The position numbers and the translations under genes were made by a program. Source: Anaeromyxobacter diazotrophicus (GTDB lineage Bacteria; Myxococcota; Myxococcia; Myxococcales; Anaeromyxobacteraceae). Taken from it: a DNA stretch of 64,000 bases. The stretch is from assembly GCF_013340205.1 (NCBI RefSeq), contig NZ_BJTG01000005.1, forward strand, positions 1-64,000, given 5' to 3'. Below the pieces are notes generated by a model. It did not search any database, had not been told where the DNA came from, and saw only the letters and a program-made list of their open reading frames with translations. This document shows positions 8,219 to 19,754 of the stretch, in pieces; the stretch's first letter is position 1; each line of letters opens with the position of its first letter.

Positions 8219-9444
8219 CCGGCCTCCTCGACAACCTGGCCCTGGCGCTCGGGACGCTGCGCGCGAACCCGCTGCGCTCCGCGCTCACCCTGGTGGGCAT
8301 CGTCATCGGCGCCGCCATGGTGGTGGCGCTCATGGGGTTCACCGAGGGGCTTCGCCTCAAGGTGAACAGCGACTTTTCGATGCTGGGGGCGAGCTCGTTC
8401 CAGGTGCAGCGCTTCCCGGCCGCCTTCGGCGACATCGACTGGCAGAAGTACGCCAAGCGGGCCAGCCTGACCCGCGAGCAGGGCGAGGCGCTGAAGGGGC
8501 TGCCGCACGTGCTGCACGTCTCGGTCGAGGCAGAGCACGAGGGCAAGGAGCGGCTCTGGACCACCTCGCGCTCCACCCGCCCGGTCATCAGCCTCGTCGG
8601 GGGCACGCCCGAGGCGCAGTACGCCTACGCGGTGACGGTGGCGCGGGGGCGCTTCCTCACCGAGGTGGACATGGCCCTCGGCCGGCGGGTGGTGTTCCTG
8701 GGCGCGGACGTCGCCGATCTCCTCTTCCCGGGGGAGGACCCGGTGGGCCAGGAGGTGCGCGTCCGGCAGTCGCCCTTCACGGTCATCGGGGTGGCCGAGC
8801 GGCAGGGCAGCGTGCTCGGGCTGCAGTCGCGCGACACCTTCGCCATCATCCCCATCCAGGCGCACTACCAGGTCACCGGCCGCGCCAAGGACCACCGCTA
8901 CACCATCGAGGCGACCAGCGCGCCGGACCTCCCCAAGGCCATCGACGAGGTGGTCTTCGCGCTGCGGCGGCTGCGGGGCGTGCGCGGGCTCGACGAGAAC
9001 GACTTCGAGTACTTCACGAACGACACCATGGCCGCCACCGTGAACCAGCTCGCCTCGGTGGTGGGCGCGGCCACCTTCGGGATCTGCGCGCTGGCGCTCC
9101 TGGTGGGCGGCATCGGGATCATGAACATCATGCTGGTGTCGGTCACCGAGCGGACGCGGGAGATCGGCATCCGCATGGCGCTCGGGGCGCGGCGGCGGCG
9201 CATCCTGCAGCAGTTCGTGCTGGAGGCGGTGCTGCTCTCGCTCCTGGGAGGGGTGCTGGGGGTGCTGCTCGGGGCGGCGCTGGCGGTCGGGGCGCGCGAG
9301 CTGTACCGGATTCCGGCGAGCGTGCCGGCGTGGGCGGTGGTACTGTCGCTCGCCTCCGCGTCCGGCTGCGGGCTCGTCTTCGGGATCTACCCGGCGGCGC
9401 GCGCCAGCCGGCTCGACCCGGTCGAGGCGATGCGGACCGAGTAG
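8215..9444 (+). CDS. MacB-type ABC transporter permease (second copy)
   Basis: A 409-residue paralogue of the preceding permease with the same layout: N-terminal helix ([15 protein letters not shown]), periplasmic domain and C-terminal FtsX helices with [21 protein letters not shown], ending DPVEAMRTE. The periplasmic domains of the two copies differ substantially, suggesting an obligate heterodimer around one ATPase type instead of a recent duplication. The GTG at 8215 overlaps the preceding stop by four bases; a GTG at 8209 is an alternative start adding two residues. Confidence 0.92.
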   Translation: MTGLLDNLALALGTLRANPLRSALTLVGIVIGAAMVVALMGFTEGLRLKVNSDFSMLGASSFQVQRFPAAFGDIDWQKYAKRASLTREQGEALKGLPHVLHVSVEAEHEGKERLWTTSRSTRPVISLVGGTPEAQYAYAVTVARGRFLTEVDMALGRRVVFLGADVADLLFPGEDPVGQEVRVRQSPFTVIGVAERQGSVLGLQSRDTFAIIPIQAHYQVTGRAKDHRYTIEATSAPDLPKAIDEVVFALRRLRGVRGLDENDFEYFTNDTMAATVNQLASVVGAATFGICALALLVGGIGIMNIMLVSVTERTREIGIRMALGARRRRILQQFVLEAVLLSLLGGVLGVLLGAALAVGARELYRIPASVPAWAVVLSLASASGCGLVFGIYPAARASRLDPVEAMRTE

Positions 9445-9496
9445 CCGCGGCCGTGCCGCCGCTGCACCTCGCGGGGCGGAACGAGGACGGGAGCGC

Positions 9497-10186
9497 GTGG
9501 ACCGAGCGAAGGTCAACAAGGAGATCCGCGGGTGGGTGTTCACCATCGTCGCGGTGCTGGCGTTCCGGACGTTCCTCTACGAGGCCGTCTACATCCCGTC
9601 GGGATCGATGATCCCGACCCTGCAGATCGGCGACTACGTCATCGTCGAGAAGTGGGCCTACGGCGCGCGGCTGCCCTTCACCGACACCGCCCAGGCCACC
9701 TGGTCGACGCCCAAGCGCGGCGACATCGTGGTGCTGCTGGCGCCCCCCGGGAACCCGCGCTCCGACGACCTCATCAAGCGCGTGGTGGCGGTGGCGGGGG
9801 ACACGGTCGAGATCCAGGACGGCGGGCTCGTGCTGAACGGGAAGGCGGTGCCGCGCGAGCGCATCCCGGGCCCCTGCACCTACTGGAACAAGCTCGAGGG
9901 CGGCCCGTGGCGCGAGGAGCCCTGCGTCGACTTCGTCGAGCAGCTCCCGCCGCACACCTACCACTCGTACTGCACCCCCTACCTGCCCTGCGGCGACGTC
10001 CCGCCCTTCACCGTGCCGCCGGGCACGGTGTGGCTCGCCGGCGACCACCGCGACCACAGCGCCGACTCGCGCGTCTTCGGCCCGGTGCCGGTCGGCCGCA
10101 TCAAGGGCCGCGCCTGGGTGGCGCTCGTCTCCTGGGGGCCGGACGGGCCGCGCTGGAACCGGCTGTTCCACAGCGTGACGCACTAG
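9497..10186 (+). CDS. lepB: Signal peptidase I
   Basis: The 229-residue protein is a type I leader peptidase that removes signal peptides from exported proteins at the inner membrane. An N-terminal anchor (about 13-32) precedes box B IPSGSMIPT, where S37 is the nucleophile; K94 in DDLIKRVVAVAGD is the general base; GDHRDHSADSR (about 178-188) is the conserved C-terminal box. A Cys-containing insert (PGPCTY...EEPCVDF...YCTPYLPCGD, about 125-170) could be disulfide bonded outside the membrane. The start is a GTG, 52 bp after the permease, so readthrough from the exporter run is possible. Confidence 0.93.
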   Translation: MDRAKVNKEIRGWVFTIVAVLAFRTFLYEAVYIPSGSMIPTLQIGDYVIVEKWAYGARLPFTDTAQATWSTPKRGDIVVLLAPPGNPRSDDLIKRVVAVAGDTVEIQDGGLVLNGKAVPRERIPGPCTYWNKLEGGPWREEPCVDFVEQLPPHTYHSYCTPYLPCGDVPPFTVPPGTVWLAGDHRDHSADSRVFGPVPVGRIKGRAWVALVSWGPDGPRWNRLFHSVTH

Positions 10187-10257
10187 CCGAGCGCCGCGCC
10201 GCGCGCCCGCTCAGGGGGCGGCGGAGAGCTCCGGCCGCTCGACGCGCCGGGGGGCTC

Positions 10258-10716
<459 letters not shown>

Positions 10717-10777
10717 GGTTACGACCGCCTCGCTAGCACAGGTGGACACGGGCGCGCAACGAGGCAAGCGAGGCCTG

Positions 10778-10810
10778 CGCCGTCCCCGCGCCGGAGGGGC
10801 GGGGACGGCG
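10778..10810 (-). terminator. Strong hairpin between hpf and ptsN
   Basis: CGCCGTCCCCGC (10778-10789) and GCGGGGACGGCG (10799-10810) form a perfect 12-bp stem with a nine-base loop. It begins 11 bases past the hpf stop in the direction of transcription. There is no clear T-run, so it may act as an attenuator, an mRNA-stabilising stem or a processing site instead of a full terminator. Confidence 0.5.
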
Positions 10811-10820
10811 TCGCCGACCC

Positions 10821-11366
10821 TCAGGCGCTCCGCGCCTCGAGCAGCCCGAGCTTCCCGTCCTCGCGGTGGTAGACGACGTTGAAGCTGCCGTCCTTCGCGC
10901 TCTGGAACACGTAGAAGTGGACGTCGAGGAGGTCGAGCTGCATGACCGCCTCGTCGAGCGTCATGACCCTCGCCTGGAACGCGTCCGACTTCACCACGCG
11001 GTCGGAGGGGGCGCGGCCGAGGTCGAGCACCTCGTGGCGGACGTCGACGATCTTCTGCCCGTTCTGGCGCTCGGGGAGCTTGTGGCTCTTGAGCTTCTCC
11101 TTGTGCTTCTTGAGCTGCCGCTCGATCTTCTCCGCCGCCGCGTCGATGGACGCGTACATGTCGCCGCTCTTGGCGCGGCCGCGCAGCTGGAAGGGACCCG
11201 CCTTCAGGTTGATGTCCGCCTTGTGCTCGAGGTTCTCCAGGTCGAGGACGACGTGCGCTTCGCTGGGTCTGTCGATGTAACGCTGGATCCGCTCCACCTT
11301 GTCGCGCGCGTGCGCCTTGAGGGCTTCGGTGGACTCGAGGTGCCTGAAGGTGATGTTCACCTGCAT
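10821..11366 (-). CDS. hpf: Ribosome hibernation promoting factor, long form
   Basis: The 181-residue product has the S30AE/YfiA fold at residues 1-100 (MQVNITFRHLESTEALKAHA start) and a C-terminal HPF dimerisation domain (about 125-178, ending VYHREDGKLGLLEARSA). The two-domain length marks the long form, which dimerises 70S ribosomes into 100S particles in slow growth. The ATG at 11366 has an excellent AGGAGG Shine-Dalgarno. Its place between rpoN and ptsN is the conserved proteobacterial order. The 181-bp gap upstream may hold its own promoter, although none with a good consensus was seen. Confidence 0.92.
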   Translation of the reverse strand: MQVNITFRHLESTEALKAHARDKVERIQRYIDRPSEAHVVLDLENLEHKADINLKAGPFQLRGRAKSGDMYASIDAAAEKIERQLKKHKEKLKSHKLPERQNGQKIVDVRHEVLDLGRAPSDRVVKSDAFQARVMTLDEAVMQLDLLDVHFYVFQSAKDGSFNVVYHREDGKLGLLEARSA

Positions 11367-11547
11367 GAACCGCCTCCTGTGGAGTGACCTGCCACGGACG
11401 CATCGGCCGCGGCCCGCGGGCGCCACCTGGGTGGTGCCTGCAGCGCCGCGGCCGCTGTCGCTCTGGGCCTCATGCCCGACTTCATCTTAACGCCAGTTCC
11501 GGGGCGCGCTCCCAGAGCCCCGGGAAGGGCCGCGCGGCGACCCCGGG

Positions 11548-13053
11548 TCAGAAGAACTTCTTGCGCTTGGAGGACGGGAGGATCCCCAGCACCTCGCGGT
11601 ACTTCGCCACCGTCCGGCGCGCGATCTCGATGTTCTGGCCCTTGAGCAGCTCGACGATCTTCTGGTCCGAGTGGGGGTGCTTCGGGTCCTCGGCCGCCAC
11701 GATCTGCTTGATGTGGTTCTTGACCGCCTCGCTCGCGATCTCGTCGCCGCCGGTCTTGTTGATGGCGGAGTTGAAGAAGAACTTGAGCTCGTAGATGCCC
11801 TGCGGCGTGTGGACGTACTTGTTGGTCGTGACGCGCGAGACGGTGGACTCGTGCATCCCGATGTCCTCCGCCACGTCGCGCAGGATGAGCGGCTTCAGGT
11901 AGGCGATGCCCTTGTCGAGGAAGTCCTTCTGGAACTTCACGATCGACTCGGTGACCTTGTAGATGGTCCGCTGCCGCTGGTGGATGGACCGGATGAGCCA
12001 CACCGCGCTGCGCAGCTTGTCCTGGATGTACTCCTTGGCCTCGCCCGCCTGGCCGTTCTTGAGGGCGGAGCGGTACATCCCGCTGATGCGGAGCTTGGAG
12101 AGGCCGTCGTCGTTGAGGACGGTGATGTACTTGTCGCCCATCTTGTGGACGTAGACGTCGGGCGTGATGTACTGCGGCTCCTCGCCCGAGAAGGCGCGGC
12201 CCGGCTTCGGCTCGAGGTGGCTGATCACCTTGACCGCCTTCACCACCTCGTCGATCGAGATCTTGAGGTCCTTCGCGACCGCCGCGTAGTTCTTCGACTC
12301 GAGGTGCTTCAGGTGGCGCTCGATGATGGCCACGATCTCGGGGGTGTCGGCGTTGAGCACCCGCACCTGGATGAGCAGGCACTCGCGCAGGTCGCGCGCC
12401 GCCACGCCCACCGGGTCGAGCGCCTGCACCTTCTTCAGCACGCCCTCGCAGAACTCGAGCCCCATCCCGGACTCGAAAGAGACGCGCACCAGCGGGTCGC
12501 GGCGGGCGGCGTCCTCCGCCTCGCCCTCGACGGTCGGCATCTTGAAGTAGCCGTCCTGGTCGAGGTTGCCGATGACGAGCATCGCCACCTTCTCCTCGTC
12601 GGGGGAGAAGTGCGACAGGCGGAGCTGCCAGGTGAGGTGGTCGACGAGGTCGGTCTTCTTGGTGAGGGTGGCCTCGTAGCCGGGGAGCTCCTCGTCCGAC
12701 AGGCCGCGGTTGGAGGGCGCGGTGTGGCCCTGCAGCTGGTAGTGGTCGAGGTACTGGTCCCAGTCGATCTCGTTCGCGCCCTCCTCGCCCTTCACCTCCT
12801 GCGCCTTCTCGGCCTCCTTGTGCTGGGGGGCGGCCTCCTCCTGCGCCTGCTCGGCGGGGCTGGCGCCCTCGGCGCGGCTCTCCTCCTCGCCCTCGCCCGG
12901 CTCCTCGAGCAGCGGGTTCTCGGTCACCTCGGTGCGGATGAGGTCCACCAGCTCCATGCGCGAGAGCTGCAGGAGCTTGATGGCCTGCTGCAGCTGGGGC
13001 GTCATCACCAGCTGCTGCGTCATCTTGAGGTGCTGCTTCAGCTCGAGGCCCAT
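11548..13053 (-). CDS. rpoN: RNA polymerase sigma-54 factor
   Basis: 501 residues with all three RpoN regions. Region I is Gln/Leu-rich (KQHLKMTQQLVMTPQLQQAIKLLQ, in which activator-dependent initiation resides). An acidic Glu/Ala-rich linker follows (about 50-85), then the core-binding domain. The DNA-binding HTH includes DIGMHESTVSRVTTNKY, and the C-terminal RpoN box is ARRTVAKYRE (478-487). It directs transcription from -24/-12 promoters with enhancer-binding proteins, a regulatory mode used heavily in myxobacteria. It follows lptB with nine intervening bases. Confidence 0.95.
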   Translation of the reverse strand: MGLELKQHLKMTQQLVMTPQLQQAIKLLQLSRMELVDLIRTEVTENPLLEEPGEGEEESRAEGASPAEQAQEEAAPQHKEAEKAQEVKGEEGANEIDWDQYLDHYQLQGHTAPSNRGLSDEELPGYEATLTKKTDLVDHLTWQLRLSHFSPDEEKVAMLVIGNLDQDGYFKMPTVEGEAEDAARRDPLVRVSFESGMGLEFCEGVLKKVQALDPVGVAARDLRECLLIQVRVLNADTPEIVAIIERHLKHLESKNYAAVAKDLKISIDEVVKAVKVISHLEPKPGRAFSGEEPQYITPDVYVHKMGDKYITVLNDDGLSKLRISGMYRSALKNGQAGEAKEYIQDKLRSAVWLIRSIHQRQRTIYKVTESIVKFQKDFLDKGIAYLKPLILRDVAEDIGMHESTVSRVTTNKYVHTPQGIYELKFFFNSAINKTGGDEIASEAVKNHIKQIVAAEDPKHPHSDQKIVELLKGQNIEIARRTVAKYREVLGILPSSKRKKFF

Positions 13054-13062
13054 GCGCTTTGG

Positions 13063-13824
13063 TCAAGCTCCGTGACTGCGGGGAGACGAGGCGTCGTCGA
13101 GGCGGAACCGCTCGCCGAGGTAGGCGGCGCGGGCGCGCTCGCTGCCGGCGATGGCGGCCGGCGTCCCCTCCTCGAGGAGGGTCCCGGCCGAGAGGATGTA
13201 GGCGCGGTCGCAGATGCCGAGCGCCTCGCGCACGTTGTGGTCGGTGAGCAGGACGCCGATCCCGCGCTCGCGCAGGGAGGCGATGAGCCGCTGCAGCTCC
13301 GCCACCGCGATGGGATCGACGCCGGCGAAGGGCTCGTCGAACAGGATGTGGCGCGGCCCCGAGAGGAGCGAGCGCGCCACCTCGGCCCGCCGCCGCTCCC
13401 CGCCGGAGAGCGTCTCGCCCAGACTCTCCGCCACCGGCTCCAGCCGGAACTCCGCGAGCAGCGCCGCGGCGCGCGCCTCGCGCTCCGCGCGCGCGACGCC
13501 GAGCGCCTCCAGCACCGCCGTGAAGTTCTGGCGGACGGTGAGCTTCCGGAAGATCGACGCCTCCTGGGGCAGGTAGCCCACCCCGCGGCGCGCCCGCTGG
13601 TGCATGGGGAGCCGGGTGAGGTCGTCCTCGCCGAGCCGGACCCTGCCGCCGTCGGGCGCGACGAGGCCCACCACCATGTTGAAGCTCGTGGTCTTGCCGG
13701 CGCCGTTCGGCCCGAGCAGCCCCACCACCTCGCCCGGGCGGACGTGGAACGAGACGCCGTCCACCACGCGGCGGCGCTGGTAGCTCTTCACGAGCCCTTC
13801 GGCGCGGAGGACGGGCTCGGTCAC
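13063..13824 (-). CDS. lptB: LPS export ABC transporter ATPase LptB
   Basis: 253 residues, cytoplasmic ATPase of the Lpt machine that drives LPS extraction from the inner membrane. Walker A is GPNGAGKTT (38-46), the signature LSGGERRR (139-146) and Walker [12 protein letters not shown] (160-170); the FAGVDP variant is typical of LptB. A switch His lies in [12 protein letters not shown]. It starts with GTG overlapping the lptA stop by four bases, forming a coupled lptC-lptA-lptB set upstream of rpoN. The C terminus ends about 10 bp before rpoN. Confidence 0.94.
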   Translation of the reverse strand: MTEPVLRAEGLVKSYQRRRVVDGVSFHVRPGEVVGLLGPNGAGKTTSFNMVVGLVAPDGGRVRLGEDDLTRLPMHQRARRGVGYLPQEASIFRKLTVRQNFTAVLEALGVARAEREARAAALLAEFRLEPVAESLGETLSGGERRRAEVARSLLSGPRHILFDEPFAGVDPIAVAELQRLIASLRERGIGVLLTDHNVREALGICDRAYILSAGTLLEEGTPAAIAGSERARAAYLGERFRLDDASSPRSHGA

Positions 13825-14348
13825 GGGCTCTTCGCCGCCTTGCCGTGGACCGGCAGCCCCTGCCCCGGCTTCTGCACGACCGTGCCCTTCACCTGCCGCG
13901 CGTAGACGCGGTCGCGATCGAGGTCGTAGGTGACCTCCTCGCAGTGCATGACGGTGGCCCCGTCGCGCAGGATGGGGTCGCCGCGGCAGACGATGGTGCC
14001 CTCGGCCGCCTCGAAGGTGGCGCGGTTGCAGGTGACGACGCGGTCGCCGCGGGTGAGCTTCACGTCGCCCTCGCACACCGCGTGCTGGATGTCGCCCTGC
14101 GCGTCGTTGTCGGCCACCGCCCGGCGGCAGACCAGCGTCGCGTCCTCGCGGGTGAAGGTGACGAGCGGCTTGCCGGTGAGGATGGTGCGCCGCTCCCGGT
14201 ACAGGTAGTCGGCCGCGGCCGCCTGGACCTGGGTCGGGGGCGGCGCCGCCGCGCCCGGCGCCGCCTTCTCCGGGCGGCGCGCGGCCGGCGCGGCCTGGGC
14301 GGCCGGCGCCGCGAGCGCCAGCACGAGCGCGAGGGCGAGGCCCGTCAC
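13821..14348 (-). CDS. lptA: LPS transport periplasmic protein LptA-like (OstA domain)
   Basis: A 175-residue exported protein with a signal peptide (1-19) followed by an Ala/Pro-rich linker and an OstA/LptA beta-jellyroll domain (about 45-160). Repeating elements such as [30 protein letters not shown] fit the strand pattern of this family, which builds the periplasmic bridge for LPS. Several Cys residues (C74, C92, C107, C121, C136) are unusual for LptA and might form disulfides. The GTG start overlaps the lptC stop; the TGA overlaps the lptB start. Confidence 0.85.
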   Translation of the reverse strand: MTGLALALVLALAAPAAQAAPAARRPEKAAPGAAAPPPTQVQAAAADYLYRERRTILTGKPLVTFTREDATLVCRRAVADNDAQGDIQHAVCEGDVKLTRGDRVVTCNRATFEAAEGTIVCRGDPILRDGATVMHCEEVTYDLDRDRVYARQVKGTVVQKPGQGLPVHGKAAKSP

Positions 14349-14884
14349 CGCGGCTCCCCGGCCGTGATGTGGGCGCCGCCGGCGATGGTGAGCCGCTCCA
14401 GGCGCGGGTCGAGCGTGAAGGCGGGGCCGCGGACGACCAGGTGGCTCGCGCCGCGCACCTCGATCGGCCGCTCGCCGCGCACCAGGCCGTCGGCGGCGTC
14501 GTAGCGCGCCTCCTCGGTCACGGCGACCTCGTCCCCCTGCTCGGCGCGGACGCCGCCCGACGCCTGGAACCACCGCAGCCGGAGGTTCCCGGTCCCCTGA
14601 CGGGCGGCGATGCGCGCCTCCGGGCGATCCCCCGTGGAGGGGAACCGGGCCGTCAGCTCCTGGGCCGCGAGATCCGCGTTGTCGCGCCGGAAAGCGGCCC
14701 GGACGGCGTCGCCCTCGGCCACGAGCACGGTCCCGCGGTAGACGCGGTAGGTGAGGCCGTCGAAGGTCAGCTCCGGAGGCACGTCCGTGGTTCCCCGCGG
14801 CCGCTCATCGCGGTGGCACCCGCCGAGCGCGGCGAGGGCGATGGCAGCGATCCAGATCACCGAAATCCTCGAAAACGATAGCAT
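14345..14884 (-). CDS. lptC: LptC-like LPS export lipoprotein
   Basis: Immediately upstream of lptA, this 179-residue product has a lipoprotein-type signal ([12 protein letters not shown], probable lipid-modified Cys near residue 23) and a YrbK/LptC-like beta domain with alternating short strands. LptC normally keeps a membrane helix; a lipid anchor in place of it is seen in some deltaproteobacteria-type proteins, so the assignment leans on gene order. The ATG at 14884 is preferred to a GTG at 14911 because AGGCGG lies seven bases upstream and the signal peptide then begins correctly. Its stop overlaps the lptA start. Confidence 0.75.
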   Translation of the reverse strand: MLSFSRISVIWIAAIALAALGGCHRDERPRGTTDVPPELTFDGLTYRVYRGTVLVAEGDAVRAAFRRDNADLAAQELTARFPSTGDRPEARIAARQGTGNLRLRWFQASGGVRAEQGDEVAVTEEARYDAADGLVRGERPIEVRGASHLVVRGPAFTLDPRLERLTIAGGAHITAGEPR

Positions 14885-14905
14885 TCTTGGCCGCCTGCGA
14901 TCCAG

Positions 14906-14920
14906 TGGCACGCCTCTTGC
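14906..14920 (+). promoter_or_regulatory. Sigma-54-type -24/-12 promoter match
   Basis: TGGCAC, five bases, then TTGC is a perfect match to the core sigma-54 promoter spacing, on the plus strand. It points rightward, antisense to the end of lpxL, with no annotated rightward gene downstream. It lies in the 51-bp gap between lptC and lpxL. Whether it is functional is unknown; it could drive an antisense or small RNA, or be a chance match. Confidence 0.35.
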
Positions 14921-14935
14921 TTTGCGGTGGGTTCG

Positions 14936-15919
14936 CTAGGTGCCGGAAAGCTCACGGCTTTTCGGCACCGCACTTGCTAGAGAACCCTTGAGAGGGGGTT
15001 CAGTCTTCCAGCGCCGGTGCATCCAGACCCATTCCGCCGGGTGGCGGCGGATCGCCGCCTCCTGGATCGCGAGCGCGGCGGCGGTGAACCGGAGCACCTC
15101 CGCCTCGCGGTCGGGCGGAGCCGGGTCGTAGGGCAGCTCCACCACCTCGAGCTCGTGCCCGGCGCCGCGCCCGGGGCCGCGCCGGTGGCTCGTCACGACG
15201 AGCGCGGTCGCCCCGAAGCGCAGGGCGAGGTCGGCGGCGGCGCGCGGCGTGAAGGCGGGCCGCCCGAAGAACGGGGCGAACACCCCCTGCACCTTCGTGT
15301 CCTGGTCGACGAGGATGCCGAGCCCGCCCCCGCGCTTGAAGAGCCGGAGCAGCCGCCGCCCGGTGGCGGGGTCCTCGCGCCAGAAGGTCTCGAGCCCGCC
15401 CTCGGCCCGGAGCCGCTCGACGGCGCCGTTCAGCCAGGCGTCGGCGTTGCGCTTCGCCACCACCGCGTTCGGCTGGGCCAGGCGGGAGAGGCGCTGCGCG
15501 AGCAGCTCCCAGTTGCCGATGTGCCCCGCCACGAAGACGAGCCCCCGGCCGCGCGCCATCGCGCGCTCGACGAGCTCCGCCCCGCCGGGCGCGATCGAGA
15601 CGTACGCCTCCAGCCGGTCGCGGTAGCGGCGGAGCGCCGCCACCTCCAGCGCGACCTGCCCGAGGTGGACGAGGCTCGCCCTCGCGACGGCGCGCCGCTC
15701 GGCCTCGCTCTTCTCCGGGAAGGCGAGCGCGAGGTGCGCGAGCATGAGGCGCCGGGTGCCGGGGGCGAGGTGCCAGGCGAGCCGCCCGGCGAGGGCGCCC
15801 ACGGCCAGGGCGGCGCGCAGCGGCAGGCGCCCGAGCAGCGCCGCCAGGACGCGCAGGGCGAGCGAGCGGGCGCCGCGCCGGAGCCGCTTGCGGAGGGGGA
15901 CCGCCATCCCCCCAATCAT
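14936..15919 (-). CDS. lpxL: Lauroyl/myristoyl acyltransferase family protein (LpxL/HtrB-like)
   Basis: The 327-residue inner-membrane-associated enzyme matches the lipid A secondary acyltransferase family, which adds laurate or myristate to Kdo2-lipid IVA. The catalytic HX4E motif is H133-E138 in AGHIGNWE. The conserved block LVDQDTKVQGVFAPFFGRPAFTP follows, and WVWMHRRWKTEPP is the typical end of the domain. An N-terminal hydrophobic segment (about 20-50) anchors it. The ATG at 15919 overlaps the kdsC stop. Which acyl chain it transfers cannot be read from sequence. Confidence 0.88.
   Translation of the reverse strand: MIGGMAVPLRKRLRRGARSLALRVLAALLGRLPLRAALAVGALAGRLAWHLAPGTRRLMLAHLALAFPEKSEAERRAVARASLVHLGQVALEVAALRRYRDRLEAYVSIAPGGAELVERAMARGRGLVFVAGHIGNWELLAQRLSRLAQPNAVVAKRNADAWLNGAVERLRAEGGLETFWREDPATGRRLLRLFKRGGGLGILVDQDTKVQGVFAPFFGRPAFTPRAAADLALRFGATALVVTSHRRGPGRGAGHELEVVELPYDPAPPDREAEVLRFTAAALAIQEAAIRRHPAEWVWMHRRWKTEPPLKGSLASAVPKSRELSGT
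14940..14968 (-). terminator. Hairpin at the end of lpxL
   Basis: GTGCCGGAAAGC and GGCTTTTCGGCAC pair over about 12 positions with one G-T wobble and a short loop. The stem overlaps the last codons of lpxL and lies just before the 51-bp gap to lptC. It could slow or end transcription between the Kdo/lipid A genes and the lpt/rpoN genes, but a T-run is lacking in the minus-strand direction. Confidence 0.35.
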
Positions 15920-16413
15920 GCCAGAGGCAGGCCCTTGGCGCGGAGGATGAGCTCGACGAGCTCGCGGACGGCGCCGCGGCCGCCGGGCGCCGCGGCGACG
16001 AAATGCACCGCCGCGCGCACTGCCGGGTGGGCGTCGGACGGGCAGGCGGAGAGCCCCACCTTGCGGAGCAGCCCGAGGTCGTTCACGTCGTCGCCCATGT
16101 AGGCGACCTGACCGTCGGCGAAGCCGAGGTGCGCGAGCTGGGCGTAGCCCTCGAGCTTGTCGCGCTGCGAGAAGACGAGGTGCTTGAAGCGCAGCTCCTC
16201 GAGCCGCTTCCGCGCCAGGCCCGGGCGCCCGCTGATGACGCCGAGCTCCACGTGATCGCGCAGGAGGACGAGGCCGTGCCCATCCTTCACGTCGAAGACC
16301 TTCAGCACCTCGCCCTCGGCCCCGTAGTAGAGCCGGCCGTCGGTGAGGACGCCGTCCACGTCGAGGAGGAGGAGGCGGATCCGCGCGGCGCGGGCGAGGA
16401 GCTCCGGCGTCAC
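15916..16413 (-). CDS. kdsC: 3-deoxy-D-manno-octulosonate-8-phosphate phosphatase
   Basis: A 165-residue HAD-superfamily phosphatase that dephosphorylates Kdo-8-P to Kdo. LLLLDVDGVLTDGRLYY carries the nucleophile D18 and general acid D20; MGDDVNDLGLL is motif IV. It has the short capless length of tetrameric KdsC proteins. The GTG start overlaps the kdsA stop, and its own stop overlaps the lpxL start, so the three genes form a coupled unit. Confidence 0.93.
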   Translation of the reverse strand: MTPELLARAARIRLLLLDVDGVLTDGRLYYGAEGEVLKVFDVKDGHGLVLLRDHVELGVISGRPGLARKRLEELRFKHLVFSQRDKLEGYAQLAHLGFADGQVAYMGDDVNDLGLLRKVGLSACPSDAHPAVRAAVHFVAAAPGGRGAVRELVELILRAKGLPLA

Positions 16414-17240
16414 GGCTGGCCCAGCGCCCGGCGGATGGCGAGCACGTCCCGGAGCACGGCGTCGGCCATGGCGAAATCGAGCGAGTTCGGGCCGTCGCTC
16501 TTCGCCTGGGCCGGGTCCTCGTGGATCTCCATGAAGAGGGCGTCGATGCCGACCGCCGCCGCCGCGCGCGCGAGCGGCGCCACGTACTCGCGGTTGCCGC
16601 CGGTGGTGTCGCCGCCGCCGCCGGGGAGCTGCACGGCGTGGGTCGCGTCGAGGCAGACCGGCGCGCCCAGCTCGCGCATCATGACGAGGGCGCGCATGTC
16701 CACCACCAGGTTGCCGTAGCCGAACGAGGCGCCGCGCTCGGTGAGCACCACCTGCGCGTTCCCCGCCTCGCGGCACTTCGCGAGCACGTGGCGCATGTCG
16801 CGCGGGGCGAGGAACTGCCCCTTCTTCACGTTGACGCTCCGGCCGTGCCGGGCGCAGGCGACCACGAGGTCGGTCTGGCGGCAGAGGAAGGCCGGGACCT
16901 GGAGGACGTCCACCACCCGCCCGGCGGGCTCGGCCTGCCACGCCTCGTGCACGTCGGTCAGGGTGGCGAGCCCGGTCTCGCGCTTCACCCGCTCGAAGAC
17001 GGCGAGCCCGGGCTCGAGCCCGACGCCGCGGAAGCTCCTCCCGCTGGTGCGGTTCGCCTTGTCGAAGCTGGCCTTGAACACGGCCGGCACGCCGTGGCGG
17101 GCCGCCAGCGCCTTCACCTGCCGCGCGTGGGCGAGCGCCTGCGCCTCGGACTCGAGGACGCACGGGCCGGCGATGAGGAGGAGCGGCCGCCCGTCGCCGA
17201 CCTCGTGGCCGCCGACGACGGCGCGGACGGGGGCCGCCAT
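16410..17240 (-). CDS. kdsA: 2-dehydro-3-deoxyphosphooctonate aldolase (Kdo-8-P synthase)
   Basis: 276 residues of a DAHP-synthase-type TIM barrel condensing arabinose-5-phosphate with PEP. Diagnostic blocks include LLLIAGPCVLES (20-31), FKASFDKANRTSGRSFRG (about 55-72), VNVKKGQFLAP, LTERGASFGYGNLVVDMR and a closing MEIHEDPAQAKSDGPNSL. A Cys in IAGPCVLES is the position of the metal-ligand Cys in the metal-dependent class, suggesting but not proving metal dependence. It follows pyrG by four bases. Confidence 0.95.
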   Translation of the reverse strand: MAAPVRAVVGGHEVGDGRPLLLIAGPCVLESEAQALAHARQVKALAARHGVPAVFKASFDKANRTSGRSFRGVGLEPGLAVFERVKRETGLATLTDVHEAWQAEPAGRVVDVLQVPAFLCRQTDLVVACARHGRSVNVKKGQFLAPRDMRHVLAKCREAGNAQVVLTERGASFGYGNLVVDMRALVMMRELGAPVCLDATHAVQLPGGGGDTTGGNREYVAPLARAAAAVGIDALFMEIHEDPAQAKSDGPNSLDFAMADAVLRDVLAIRRALGQP

Positions 17241-17244
17241 CCGC

Positions 17245-19657
<2,413 letters not shown>

Positions 19658-19754
19658 ACCGGGACCCCTGATTACTCGCAGCCGCCGGATCCGTCAACCA
19701 CCCCCCCAAATCGCGCGCGATTCCGCGAGCGAGGGGGCGAGGGGAAGGGCGCCG

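Noticed and set aside
19658-19754. Promoter for kdsB (TTGACG with TAATCA)
   Set aside because: The -10 match is poor (two of six), so it was not listed.
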